Of a DNA stretch of 38,637 bases, positions 32,198 to 38,637 are shown in pieces. This DNA is from Verrucomicrobiota bacterium (lineage in GTDB: Bacteria > Verrucomicrobiota > Verrucomicrobiia > Chthoniobacterales > Terrimicrobiaceae), in NCBI GenBank assembly GCA_017305195.1, contig JAFKMU010000049.1:1-38637 (forward strand), read 5' to 3'. The first letter of the stretch is position 1. Each line of letters begins with the position of its first letter. The notes under the pieces were generated by a model. The model had not been told where the DNA came from, did not search any database, and saw only the letters and a program-made list of their open reading frames with translations. The translations under genes and the position numbers were made by a program.

Positions 32198-33054
32198 AGT
32201 TCCCGTCCGGAAAAGATGAAGGCCGACACGCAGTAGTAGAGGATGACGTAGAAGATCCCGAGGCCGAAGGTTTGCAGGAAAATGCCCAGCGGGATGGCTG
32301 CGCCCGCGATGACGTCATCGGTAAGGTTGAAGGCCTGCAAATCGGGAAACAGGAGAGCGACGATGGCCACGAGGATCTTGCTCCACCACTGCGACGTCAC
32401 ATCGCCGACCCATGCCTCCCGAGCGGTCGCCTGGAGATGGCCGATGAAATAAACCGCCGCCGCCGCCATCACCGTAAAAAGCTGGGAGGTGGCAAAGGTC
32501 GAGATCAGCAGCGTCATCGAGGCGAGGAGAGCCGATTTGATAAAGATGATCGCGATGCCGGGCAGCAGGTTGATGTTAAAGGTGGCATCGGTGATCTGGC
32601 GCAGGGCGGCCTTGATCTCGTCGGGGGACATCCCGGCGGTGGCATTGCGCGTTTCAGCCAGGACGGTCTGCTCGCGCGTCCACAGGACCACGCAGAAGAC
32701 GACACTCATCAGCACCGTGAAAACGAAGAGGAGCGAAATGATGCCCAGCAGCTTGCCCATGAGGTAGGCGTGGCGGGGCACCGGCTTGGACAGCAGCGTG
32801 TAGATGGTGCGATCCTCCAGGTCCTTGGGCAGGAAGCCCGCCGTGGCGAGGATGGCCAGGAGCGACGTGAAGATGGACATCGCGCCGAGGCACACATCCT
32901 TGAGCATCTGAAACTCTTCCTGAAAGGTCAGCTTGGCCATGAATATGGAGCTGCCAATGGCGCACAGGGCGAAGACGAGGAGGATGTTGAAGACCTTCTG
33001 CCGGATCAGATCCGTCAGGGTGTTCTTCGCGATGGGAAGGACCGAGTTCAGCAT
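32194..33054 (-). CDS. ABC-2 type transporter permease
   Basis: This 286-aa membrane protein shows about six hydrophobic helices and the ABC-2 pattern: an N-terminal cytoplasmic helix (AKNTLTDLIRQKVFNILLVFALC), then helix pairs with LEDRTIYTLLSKPVPRHAYLMGKLLG between them, typical of NosY/ABC-2 permeases. A periplasmic loop of about 50 residues follows (WTREQTVLAETRNATAG). The partner ATPase is not adjacent. It overlaps the TPR gene downstream and lies 9 bp after proB. Confidence 0.88.
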   Translation of the reverse strand: MLNSVLPIAKNTLTDLIRQKVFNILLVFALCAIGSSIFMAKLTFQEEFQMLKDVCLGAMSIFTSLLAILATAGFLPKDLEDRTIYTLLSKPVPRHAYLMGKLLGIISLLFVFTVLMSVVFCVVLWTREQTVLAETRNATAGMSPDEIKAALRQITDATFNINLLPGIAIIFIKSALLASMTLLISTFATSQLFTVMAAAAVYFIGHLQATAREAWVGDVTSQWWSKILVAIVALLFPDLQAFNLTDDVIAGAAIPLGIFLQTFGLGIFYVILYYCVSAFIFSGREL

Positions 33055-33063
33055 GGGGATGGA

Positions 33064-33837
33064 TTATGATGCCTTGCGGGGCGCCCGGGGGACCGGGAAC
33101 CGGGTGCCAACATCGCCGAAAACTGCGGCTTCGGCAATCTGTCCGCGTTTCTTTCCGTCGATGATGCTGACGGGGATGTTTCCGGAGAGGGCGAGTTGCA
33201 CGGCTTCGAGCTTGGTTTTCATGCCTCCGACGGAGAGTGCGCCCTTCTCGGGGCGCACGTGGCGCAGCGCGTCCTCCATCTTGCGGATGATGGGGAGGCG
33301 GCGTCCGGTGTTGTCGGTTAAGCCGTTGGAGCTCGTGAGAATGATGAGGCGCTTGGCGCGCACGAGGAGGGCGACCTCTGCGGAGAGGCGATCGTTGTCG
33401 CCGAAACGCAGCTCTTCCACCGCCACGGAGTCGTTCTCATTCACGATGGGAATGATCTCGTGGCTGCCGAGCAGGCGCTCGATCGTGTTGCGGGCGTTCT
33501 TGCGTCGCATCCGACTGTCGACGTCCTCGTGGGTGAGGAGCATCTGGGCGACATTCAGGCCATGGCGGCGAAACGCCGTGGACCACATGCGCATGAGCTC
33601 CGGCTGGCCAGCGGCGGCGCAGGCTTGTTTGCCGGGCAGGTCGTCCGGCCGCTTGGACAGGCCCAGGACCGGGATGCCGGCCGCGATGGCGGCGCTGCTG
33701 ACGATGACGACGGATTTGCCGGACCTCACCAGGACGGAAACTTCGTCGGCGATGCGGCGAAACTGGGCCGCGTCGAGAGCGCGGCCATCGAGACGGGAAA
33801 GCACACCAGTGCCAAACTTCAAGACGATGCGGGACAT
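33064..33837 (-). CDS. proB: Glutamate 5-kinase
   Basis: ProB phosphorylates glutamate as the first step of proline synthesis. The 257-aa protein covers the amino-acid-kinase domain: KFGTGVLS, VSSAAIAAGIPVLG, EIIPIVNENDSVAVEELRFGDNDRLSAEVA, and GGMKTKLEAVQLALS at the ATP site. The C-terminal PUA domain of E. coli ProB (367 aa) is lacking, as in several other bacterial groups; feedback control may differ. proA is not adjacent. It is 7 bp downstream of holB and upstream of the permease gene. Confidence 0.95.
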   Translation of the reverse strand: MSRIVLKFGTGVLSRLDGRALDAAQFRRIADEVSVLVRSGKSVVIVSSAAIAAGIPVLGLSKRPDDLPGKQACAAAGQPELMRMWSTAFRRHGLNVAQMLLTHEDVDSRMRRKNARNTIERLLGSHEIIPIVNENDSVAVEELRFGDNDRLSAEVALLVRAKRLIILTSSNGLTDNTGRRLPIIRKMEDALRHVRPEKGALSVGGMKTKLEAVQLALSGNIPVSIIDGKKRGQIAEAAVFGDVGTRFPVPRAPRKAS

Positions 33838-33844
33838 AGAGAGA

Positions 33845-34804
33845 CTACTTGATCATTATCATTTCCAGGAACCCGCCTTCCAGCGAAAGCGCTTCCTGAA
33901 CGCCCAGGGCAAGGCGGCGACGGAGCGTTTCCATGGCGTCCAGCCGCTTGAGAATGTTGGTTGGGGGAAATTTTTGGGAGAGTTTCTGAATGGCCGGATG
34001 GGAGGTTGCGACCCCGTGCTGCGTGCGCAAGGCCTGGCCGAGAACGTCCACGATGATTTGCAGGATGCGATCGCGCTCGCGTACAGATCCGGCTTCGGTC
34101 ATGGCCTTGACCTGCTCGGCTCGCTCCTGCAACCAGCCGGAGCCTTCCGAGGCTTGCTTGTATTTCGAGGTTTCCTGTTTCAGCAGGGAGTCGTTTTCAT
34201 CCGAGATGCGCTCCTTGGCCTCGACGATAAGGGCCTGAACGACGCGGGTGAAACGAAAGGCGTCGCCTGCCGTGGGCGGATGAGGCTGGAGCAGGGCTTG
34301 CTCCAGTGCGGAGATGATAGCCGATTGCTCGGGCGCTGCGACCGCCATGGCGGTCGGCCGGAGGGCGGTTTCCACGCAGCGCGACAAAACGGTTTCCAGG
34401 ATGGCCTCGGGGAGGGAGCTGAGCAGCAGGATGAGGGAACCCGGAGGCGGCTCCTCGAGGGTTTTCAGAAAGGCATTTGCCGCCTGCGGCTGCATGCGCT
34501 CCGCGTCGGAGATGATGACGGCCTTGCCATTGGCCAGGAGAGGCTTTCGTTGTATCGCCTGCTCCAGGTCGCGGATCTGGTCGATGACGATGCGGCGGGA
34601 CTTTGACTCCGGCTGGACGAAGTGGGCGTCCGGATGATGGGCAACTTCTTCCGCGCGGCAATCCAGGATGAGTCCCGCCAGCGAGGTGGCAAGCTCGCGT
34701 TTCCCCGATCCCGTGGGACCGGTGATCAGGTACGCGTGAGCCAGGCGACCGTGGGCGTGAGCGGACTGGAGACGCTCAAATGCTGCTTGATGAGAAAAGG
34801 CCAT
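33845..34804 (-). CDS. holB: DNA polymerase III delta-prime subunit
   Basis: This 319-aa AAA+ clamp-loader subunit starts MAFSHQAAFERLQSAHAHGRLAHAYLITGPTGSGKRELA. The P-loop is GPTGSGKR, where Arg replaces the normal Ser/Thr, consistent with a delta-prime that does not hydrolyse ATP. Other landmarks are VIISDAERMQPQAANAFLKTLEEPP and the SRC arginine-finger motif in VLSRCVETALRP. The ATG at 34804 is preferred to a start at 34867, whose extra residues do not fit the family. It overlaps tmk by 29 nt, a common gene order. Confidence 0.93.
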   Translation of the reverse strand: MAFSHQAAFERLQSAHAHGRLAHAYLITGPTGSGKRELATSLAGLILDCRAEEVAHHPDAHFVQPESKSRRIVIDQIRDLEQAIQRKPLLANGKAVIISDAERMQPQAANAFLKTLEEPPPGSLILLLSSLPEAILETVLSRCVETALRPTAMAVAAPEQSAIISALEQALLQPHPPTAGDAFRFTRVVQALIVEAKERISDENDSLLKQETSKYKQASEGSGWLQERAEQVKAMTEAGSVRERDRILQIIVDVLGQALRTQHGVATSHPAIQKLSQKFPPTNILKRLDAMETLRRRLALGVQEALSLEGGFLEMIMIK

Positions 34805-35441
34805 GACAGCGTCGTTGCAATTCCTGCCGGATGGAGGTTGAGACCGAGGAGGGAGCCTGGCTCGCATCGATCACACAGATGCGGTCAGGATGGCGCTCGG
34901 CTAGCGCCAGATAGCCGTTGCGAACGGCATGGAAAAACTCAAGAGGCTCCTGCTCCAGCCGGTCGATCACTTCATTGCGGCGGCGGGCTCGCTCCATGGC
35001 GGCCACGGGGTCCATGTCGAGCAGGAAGGTGACATCGGGGAGGCGGGAGCCAGCGGCGAACTGATTGATTAAATCCACGGATTCCCCCGGGATGCGGCGC
35101 GCCACTCCCTGATAGACCGTGGTGGAGTCCAGAAAACGATCGGAGATAACGATCCGACCCTCAGCGAGCGCTGGCTGGATGACCTCGCGGGCCAATTGGG
35201 CGCGGCTGGCGGCAAAAAGCAGCAATTCCGCCTCGGGAGTCATGTCCTTGCCCTCCGGGGCATGCTTCAGCAGGTGACGGATTTGTTCACCGAGCGGCGT
35301 GCCCCCGGGTTCCCGAACCAGGAGGGGAGGCTGGCCCGCCTCCTGCAAGGCATTCATCAACAGGCCGATCTGCGTGCTTTTGCCGCACCCTTCCGAACCC
35401 TCGAAGCTGATGAAAAAACCGGTGTGACTCTCCGACGACAT
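34776..35441 (-). CDS. tmk: Thymidylate kinase
   Basis: Tmk phosphorylates dTMP to dTDP. The 221-aa protein has the P-loop FEGSEGCGKSTQ, LVREPGGTPLGEQIRHLL (dTMP-binding Arg), the DRFLDSTTVYQG motif and a LID near AMERARRRN. The ATG at 35441 (MSSESHTGF) gives a normal N-terminus; the longer ORF start at 35483 does not. It is followed by holB with a 29-nt overlap and is divergent from the EVE-domain gene, with about 100 bp between. Confidence 0.95.
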   Translation of the reverse strand: MSSESHTGFFISFEGSEGCGKSTQIGLLMNALQEAGQPPLLVREPGGTPLGEQIRHLLKHAPEGKDMTPEAELLLFAASRAQLAREVIQPALAEGRIVISDRFLDSTTVYQGVARRIPGESVDLINQFAAGSRLPDVTFLLDMDPVAAMERARRRNEVIDRLEQEPLEFFHAVRNGYLALAERHPDRICVIDASQAPSSVSTSIRQELQRRCHGLFSSSSI

Positions 35442-35544
35442 GCTGGAAACCGGGAATTTTCGACAACTCGACCTCCCGTGCAAAGCAGGAAATCGGATTT
35501 TGCTGAAGTTCTTCCCGTTTCACGATAAGAGGGAGGGGAAATTC

Positions 35545-35952
35545 ATGAACTACTGGCTCGTTAAACAGGAACCCTCCGCCTACTCGTGGGACGACTTTGT
35601 CCGGGATGGGAAGACTCTCTGGACGGGGGTGCGCAATTTCCAGGCCCGCAATCACTTGCGTACCATGAAACTGAAGGATCGCGTGCTGTTCTACCACAGC
35701 GTTACGGGCAAGTCCGTCGTCGGGGAGGCCGAGGTGATTCGCTCCGCCTTCCCGGACCCCACGGCCACCGAGGGCGACTGGTCGTGCGTCGAGCTGAAAC
35801 CCCGCAAGGCGTTCAAGCGCGCGGTTTCCCTGGAGGAAATCAAGGCTGAGCCCCGGCTGAAGGATATCGGCCTGCTCCGCCAGTCCCGCCTGAGCGTGAT
35901 GCCGCTTCAACCCGGGGAGTACGAGATCATCACCTCGCTGGGGCAGGGCTAG
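35545..35952 (+). CDS. EVE domain protein
   Basis: The 135-aa protein has the EVE fold of the PUA-like superfamily: MNYWLVKQEPSAYSWDDF, then TLWTGVRNFQARNHLRTMKLKDRVLFYHS, then GEAEVIRSAFPDPTA. These are the usual landmarks of the TYW/THYN1-like family that bind modified bases in DNA or RNA. A strong ribosome-binding site, GGGAGGGG at 35531-35538, supports the ATG at 35545 over longer in-frame starts. The role is probably recognition of a modified nucleotide; the target is unknown. It lies between tmk and a Usp gene. Confidence 0.93.
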   Translation: MNYWLVKQEPSAYSWDDFVRDGKTLWTGVRNFQARNHLRTMKLKDRVLFYHSVTGKSVVGEAEVIRSAFPDPTATEGDWSCVELKPRKAFKRAVSLEEIKAEPRLKDIGLLRQSRLSVMPLQPGEYEIITSLGQG

Positions 35953-36002
35953 CCGGAATTTCTTTCTGGCGCTCTTTCCCGACACCAACGAAGTTCCCAG
36001 CC

Positions 36003-36788
36003 GTGAAAAGATACGGTCGCATTGCAGTCGCTTCGGCGTTTACGCCGACCTATGCCGCCCTGCTCGAGGAGGCAAAGCGGGTGGCCATGCGTTGCTCGGC
36101 CCAACTCGATGTGATTCACGCCTCAGCCTTTGACGCCGAAAAGGAAGCCAGCTTTCGCGCAATCGTGGGGCCGGCCGTGCCGATCCGCTGGTCGGAAGCC
36201 GAGACGCCTGCTGCCGCGATCGCAAACGTGGTGAAGGAGTTCGGCTACGACCTCCTGATTGCCGGGGCTCTCCATCGGGAAGACAGCGACAAGCCCTTTA
36301 CCAGCGGCGTCGCCCGGGAGCTGATGAAGCGTGTGCCGTGCGACCTCCTGCTCATCCCAGGCGCGTCGATGGAGGCTCATGCCATCGAGCATGTCATCTT
36401 TGCCTTCGAGCCCGGCGAGGACTGCGCGGGCTTCCTGGCCAACGCCGTCAATGCGCTCTCTCCTCGGAAAGTGACCATCGTCGCAGCGGAGACGCCTTTT
36501 GCCGCCGCGCTCGCCGCATCTCGCGGTGAACAGGCTCCGGACCCTCGCACCTGGAGCGAGGAGGTGGCCGAGGGGTTGCGCTCCCGCTGCGAAGTGGAGG
36601 TCGATACCTGGATCGTCGCGTCCAACACGGGCTACGCGGTGCTCGACGCGGTGCAGGGCATCGGCGCCGATCTTTTCGTGGTGCGCGGAGGATCGTCCGG
36701 GCATCCGCTGCCCATGCACCTCGACTGGCTTTACAGTGTGATTCCCACCCGGCTCCTCGTTACCAAAGAGAGCCGATTCGCTTCGTAA
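36003..36788 (+). CDS. Universal stress protein with two Usp-like domains
   Basis: The 261-aa cytosolic protein appears to contain two tandem Usp folds. The first runs from RIAVASAFTPTYAALLEEAKRVAMR to DLLIAGALHRED and PCDLLLIPG (about 1-120). The second starts near AIEHVIFAFEPGEDCAGFL and ends with GADLFVVRGGSSGHPLPMHLDWLYSVIPTRLLVTK. A canonical ATP-binding GxxG is not fully clear in domain one, so ligand binding is uncertain. It starts with GTG at 36003. It converges with the squalene synthase gene with a 29-nt overlap of the ends. Confidence 0.83.
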   Translation: MKRYGRIAVASAFTPTYAALLEEAKRVAMRCSAQLDVIHASAFDAEKEASFRAIVGPAVPIRWSEAETPAAAIANVVKEFGYDLLIAGALHREDSDKPFTSGVARELMKRVPCDLLLIPGASMEAHAIEHVIFAFEPGEDCAGFLANAVNALSPRKVTIVAAETPFAAALAASRGEQAPDPRTWSEEVAEGLRSRCEVEVDTWIVASNTGYAVLDAVQGIGADLFVVRGGSSGHPLPMHLDWLYSVIPTRLLVTKESRFAS

Positions 36789-37587
36789 GCAGGATCGCGA
36801 GCTTTTCCAGCTTCGAGAGCCGATATCGGGTTTCCAGCACGCGGAAGCCGTCGCTCTCCATCCGGTCCAGCAGGCGGGAGTAGATCGCGCGCATGGTTTC
36901 GGCCGGTACGAGCGCCTTCGCGTCCTGGCTGGTCAGCGACTGGCGCGCCCCGGCGTAGAACTCCCGCGCCCTCGCCGCCTCGAAGGCAAGCAGATCGCGG
37001 AAACGTCCAGTCGCCACACCCCGGCGCAACGCGTCCCGGTCGACGCCGAAACGCTCGGTGTCCTCGATGGGAAGATAGATGCGGCCGAGGGCGGCATCCT
37101 CGCCGACATCCCGGATGATATTGGTGATCTGGAGCGCGTACCCGAGATCCTCGGCGTAGCGGGCGCTTTTCGGATCGCTGCAGCCGAAGAGCCTGATGCT
37201 GACGAGCCCGACGGCGCTGGCGACATGCCAGCAGTAGGTGCGCAGGTCGGTGAAGGTCGCAAAGTCCCCGGGTGTGACATCCATCTCGACACCCTCCACG
37301 ATTTGCACCAGCAGTTCGCGATCGAGATGGTGGCGAGCGATGATATCCTGAAGCTCGTCAGGTATTGGCTGATTCCCACGCAACCCATCCTTCCAGGCAG
37401 CGAGGAGCCGGTGCTTTTCCTCCGGCGTTCTTCCCGGTTCATCCGCGATGTCGTCGATCTCGCGGCAGAAGGCATAAAAAACCATCGCATCGCGGCGGCG
37501 CGCAGCGGGCAGACTGCCGAGGGCGAAGGCAAGGTTGGAACTCTTGGCGCCGCTGGCGGAGGCGAGGGTGAGGGCGGGAGCAGTCAC
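36760..37587 (-). CDS. hpnD: Squalene/phytoene synthase family, HpnD-like
   Basis: This 275-aa all-helical enzyme couples two prenyl diphosphates. The first aspartate motif is FYAFCREIDDIADE and the second is NIIRDVGEDAALGRIYLP, both of which bind Mg-diphosphate. Length and motifs fit the presqualene diphosphate synthase HpnD of hopanoid synthesis. A phytoene synthase is a less likely alternative because no carotenoid gene is near. HpnC/HpnE are not visible in the window. The start overlaps the stop of the ABC-like gene by 4 nt (ATGA), so the three right-edge genes seem to form an operon. Confidence 0.8.
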   Translation of the reverse strand: MTAPALTLASASGAKSSNLAFALGSLPAARRRDAMVFYAFCREIDDIADEPGRTPEEKHRLLAAWKDGLRGNQPIPDELQDIIARHHLDRELLVQIVEGVEMDVTPGDFATFTDLRTYCWHVASAVGLVSIRLFGCSDPKSARYAEDLGYALQITNIIRDVGEDAALGRIYLPIEDTERFGVDRDALRRGVATGRFRDLLAFEAARAREFYAGARQSLTSQDAKALVPAETMRAIYSRLLDRMESDGFRVLETRYRLSKLEKLAILLTKRIGSLW

Positions 37588-38261
37588 TGGCGGAAGTCGT
37601 TGAGGATTCTGCCGTGGTCCATCTGGATCAGGCGATGGGCATGGTGATGCAGCTGCTCCTCCGCTCCAGCCCAGACGACGCAGCGGTTCAGCTCGATGGC
37701 CGCGCGGCGGGCCAGGGCCAGCAGATCCTCCGCAGCCGAGGGGGAGAGGATCAGGAGGATGTCGGGGTCGTGGGCGAGGGCCCGCGCGAGCGCGACGGTG
37801 CGCCTCTGGGAGGAGTCAAGACGCCCGGCCAGGTGACCCTCCAGGTCGGCAATGCCGCAGAAGTCGAGGACCTCCAGCGTGCGGGCGCGCACTCCCTTGG
37901 CATCGCCGCCGCAGATGCGGAACAGCGGCATGGCCACGTTTTCCGCGACTGAAAAGGAGGGCAGGAGGCACGGATGGTTGAAGAGGAATCCGAAGGCCTC
38001 GTTGCGCAGTTGGCGGGTCTCCTCCAGGTTCAGCTCCGAGGTGTCATGCTCCCCGACCGCCACGGCTCCGGCGTCCGGCTGCTCCATCAGGCCGAGGACA
38101 TTCATGAACAGTCCCTTGCCGCATCCCTCCGGCCCGGTGATGGCGCACAGCTCGCCGAAGGCGAAGGATGCCGTGACGTCATGAATCGAGGAGGGGCCGA
38201 GTCCGTTCCAGGCGGGACGGTGGCAGGTGATGTGCTGGCAGGCGAGGGCGAGCGGTTTCAA
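37584..38261 (-). CDS. Degenerate ABC transporter ATPase (LolD/FtsE-like), probably inactive
   Basis: The 225-aa protein follows the fold and length of LolD/FtsE/MacB-type ATPases (family about 220-230 aa), but key residues are changed. Walker A is GPEGCGKG (43-50), with Gly in place of Ser/Thr. The Q-loop Gln is Asn95 in FGFLFNHPCLLPSFSVAENV. The signature LSGGQ reads LDSSQ (148-152). Walker B ends ILLILSPS instead of LLADEPT, so the Asp and catalytic Glu are lost. No switch His is seen in VVWAGAEEQ. The surroundings remain well conserved, so the gene is not decayed. A structural or regulatory role with the neighbouring membrane protein is inferred. Confidence 0.85.
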   Translation of the reverse strand: MKPLALACQHITCHRPAWNGLGPSSIHDVTASFAFGELCAITGPEGCGKGLFMNVLGLMEQPDAGAVAVGEHDTSELNLEETRQLRNEAFGFLFNHPCLLPSFSVAENVAMPLFRICGGDAKGVRARTLEVLDFCGIADLEGHLAGRLDSSQRRTVALARALAHDPDILLILSPSAAEDLLALARRAAIELNRCVVWAGAEEQLHHHAHRLIQMDHGRILNDFRQ

Positions 38262-38637
38262 TAGGAGATCTCCTTTCCGCCATTGGTGCGCTGTTTAAAG
38301 AAGCAGACCCACGAGGCGAGAAGCCAGCCGCCCACGGCCGCGGCCAGCGTCTGGGTGAGGATGGCCCAGGTCATGCCCGCAAGCGAGCCGCCAAAAATCT
38401 CCGCGCCAAGCATTGAGACGACATGCGCGATGAGGAGAAAGCCGAACGCTGTGAGGAGAAAGCCCAGATAGTGCAATCCGTTGGATTTGAGGAACTGGAA
38501 ATTGGCGGCCACAGCCTGCTTGAGGGTGGTGTTGTGAAAGGCCAGGTGGATCTGCACCGTTCCGAAGATCAAGGTGACGACGGAAAGAAAGGGGCGCGCC
38601 CAAGCCTCGGGATTCCACGACATGCTTCCCGAGTGAA
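38258..38637 (-). CDS. Membrane protein, C-terminal part, cut by window edge
   Basis: At least 121 residues are present, reading open to the right edge; the ATG at 38623 is probably internal. The part seen has three or four hydrophobic helices (PFLSVVTLIFGTVQIHLAF, LHYLGFLLTAFGFLLIAHVV, TWAILTQTLAAAVGGWLLASWVC). A short polar tail, KQRTNGGKEISY, faces the cytoplasm by the positive-inside pattern. Its TGA overlaps the ATG of the ABC-like gene. No family was recognised; it could be the membrane partner of that protein. Confidence 0.7.
   Translation of the reverse strand, partial: HSGSMSWNPEAWARPFLSVVTLIFGTVQIHLAFHNTTLKQAVAANFQFLKSNGLHYLGFLLTAFGFLLIAHVVSMLGAEIFGGSLAGMTWAILTQTLAAAVGGWLLASWVCFFKQRTNGGKEISY

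Noticed and set aside
32933..34606. 557-aa plus-strand ORF opposite proB and holB
   Set aside because: Antisense to two identified genes, with Arg/Ser/Met-rich sequence without domains.

Overview
The window joins two different kinds of DNA. Positions 1 to about 15,965 look like the right-hand part of an integrated conjugative or mobilizable element. Positions about 15,965 to 38,637 look like ordinary GC-rich chromosome of a Gram-negative bacterium. The gene combination (hopanoid-type squalene synthase, two tandem GspE/PilB ATPases, proB without PUA, cimA, a class A PBP) and general protein style suggest Verrucomicrobiota, possibly near Chthoniobacterales/Terrimicrobium. That assignment is an inference from memory and is not proven by the sequence. 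The junction is a tRNA-Glu(UUC) gene whose 3' end faces the element, a classic tyrosine-recombinase attachment site. Neither the integrase nor the other attachment site is in the window.

Element, right to left in transcription order (nearly all minus strand). A cargo group sits next to the tRNA: a kinase-fold protein of the type found in polyvalent proteins, an HU-like protein, and a divergent SDR epimerase / DJ-1-PfpI pair. Then come two small hypothetical proteins, a DUF3991/Toprim primase-like protein, a TnpV-like small protein overlapping the start of a 1767-aa adenine-methyltransferase/SNF2-type helicase fusion, and a RadC-like JAB protein. A 640-bp leader without a convincing gene carries a perfect 23-bp palindrome and is a candidate oriT/operator region. 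Next is the mobilization operon: ribbon-helix-helix protein, HUH relaxase, small protein, VirD4/TraG-type coupling protein, ClpB-D2-like AAA+ ATPase and one more hypothetical. Several genes overlap by a few bases, so they are probably translationally coupled. No mating-pair-formation genes are visible; they may lie further left, or the element may be mobilizable only.

Chromosome. An MFS transporter and hemB are followed by convergent tandem GspE/PilB-like ATPases. A growth block runs adk-like, fmt, pyrH, frr and a secreted thioredoxin-fold protein. PBP1A is divergent from trmD and cimA. A minus-strand series carries a GT9 glycosyltransferase and a metallophosphoesterase, then a TPR protein, an ABC-2 permease, proB, holB and tmk. 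EVE-domain and Usp genes follow on the plus strand. The right edge has a squalene/phytoene synthase, an ABC ATPase that has lost almost every catalytic motif, and the C-terminal part of a membrane protein.

The observations most worth pursuing are: the dual-coding overlap at the start of the methyltransferase-helicase; the stand-alone kinase-like protein at the element border; the AAA+ ATPase coupled to the coupling protein; a 25-bp hairpin repeat found directly behind two different stop codons of the element; the att-like repeat region overlapping the tRNA 3' end; and the degenerate ABC ATPase.
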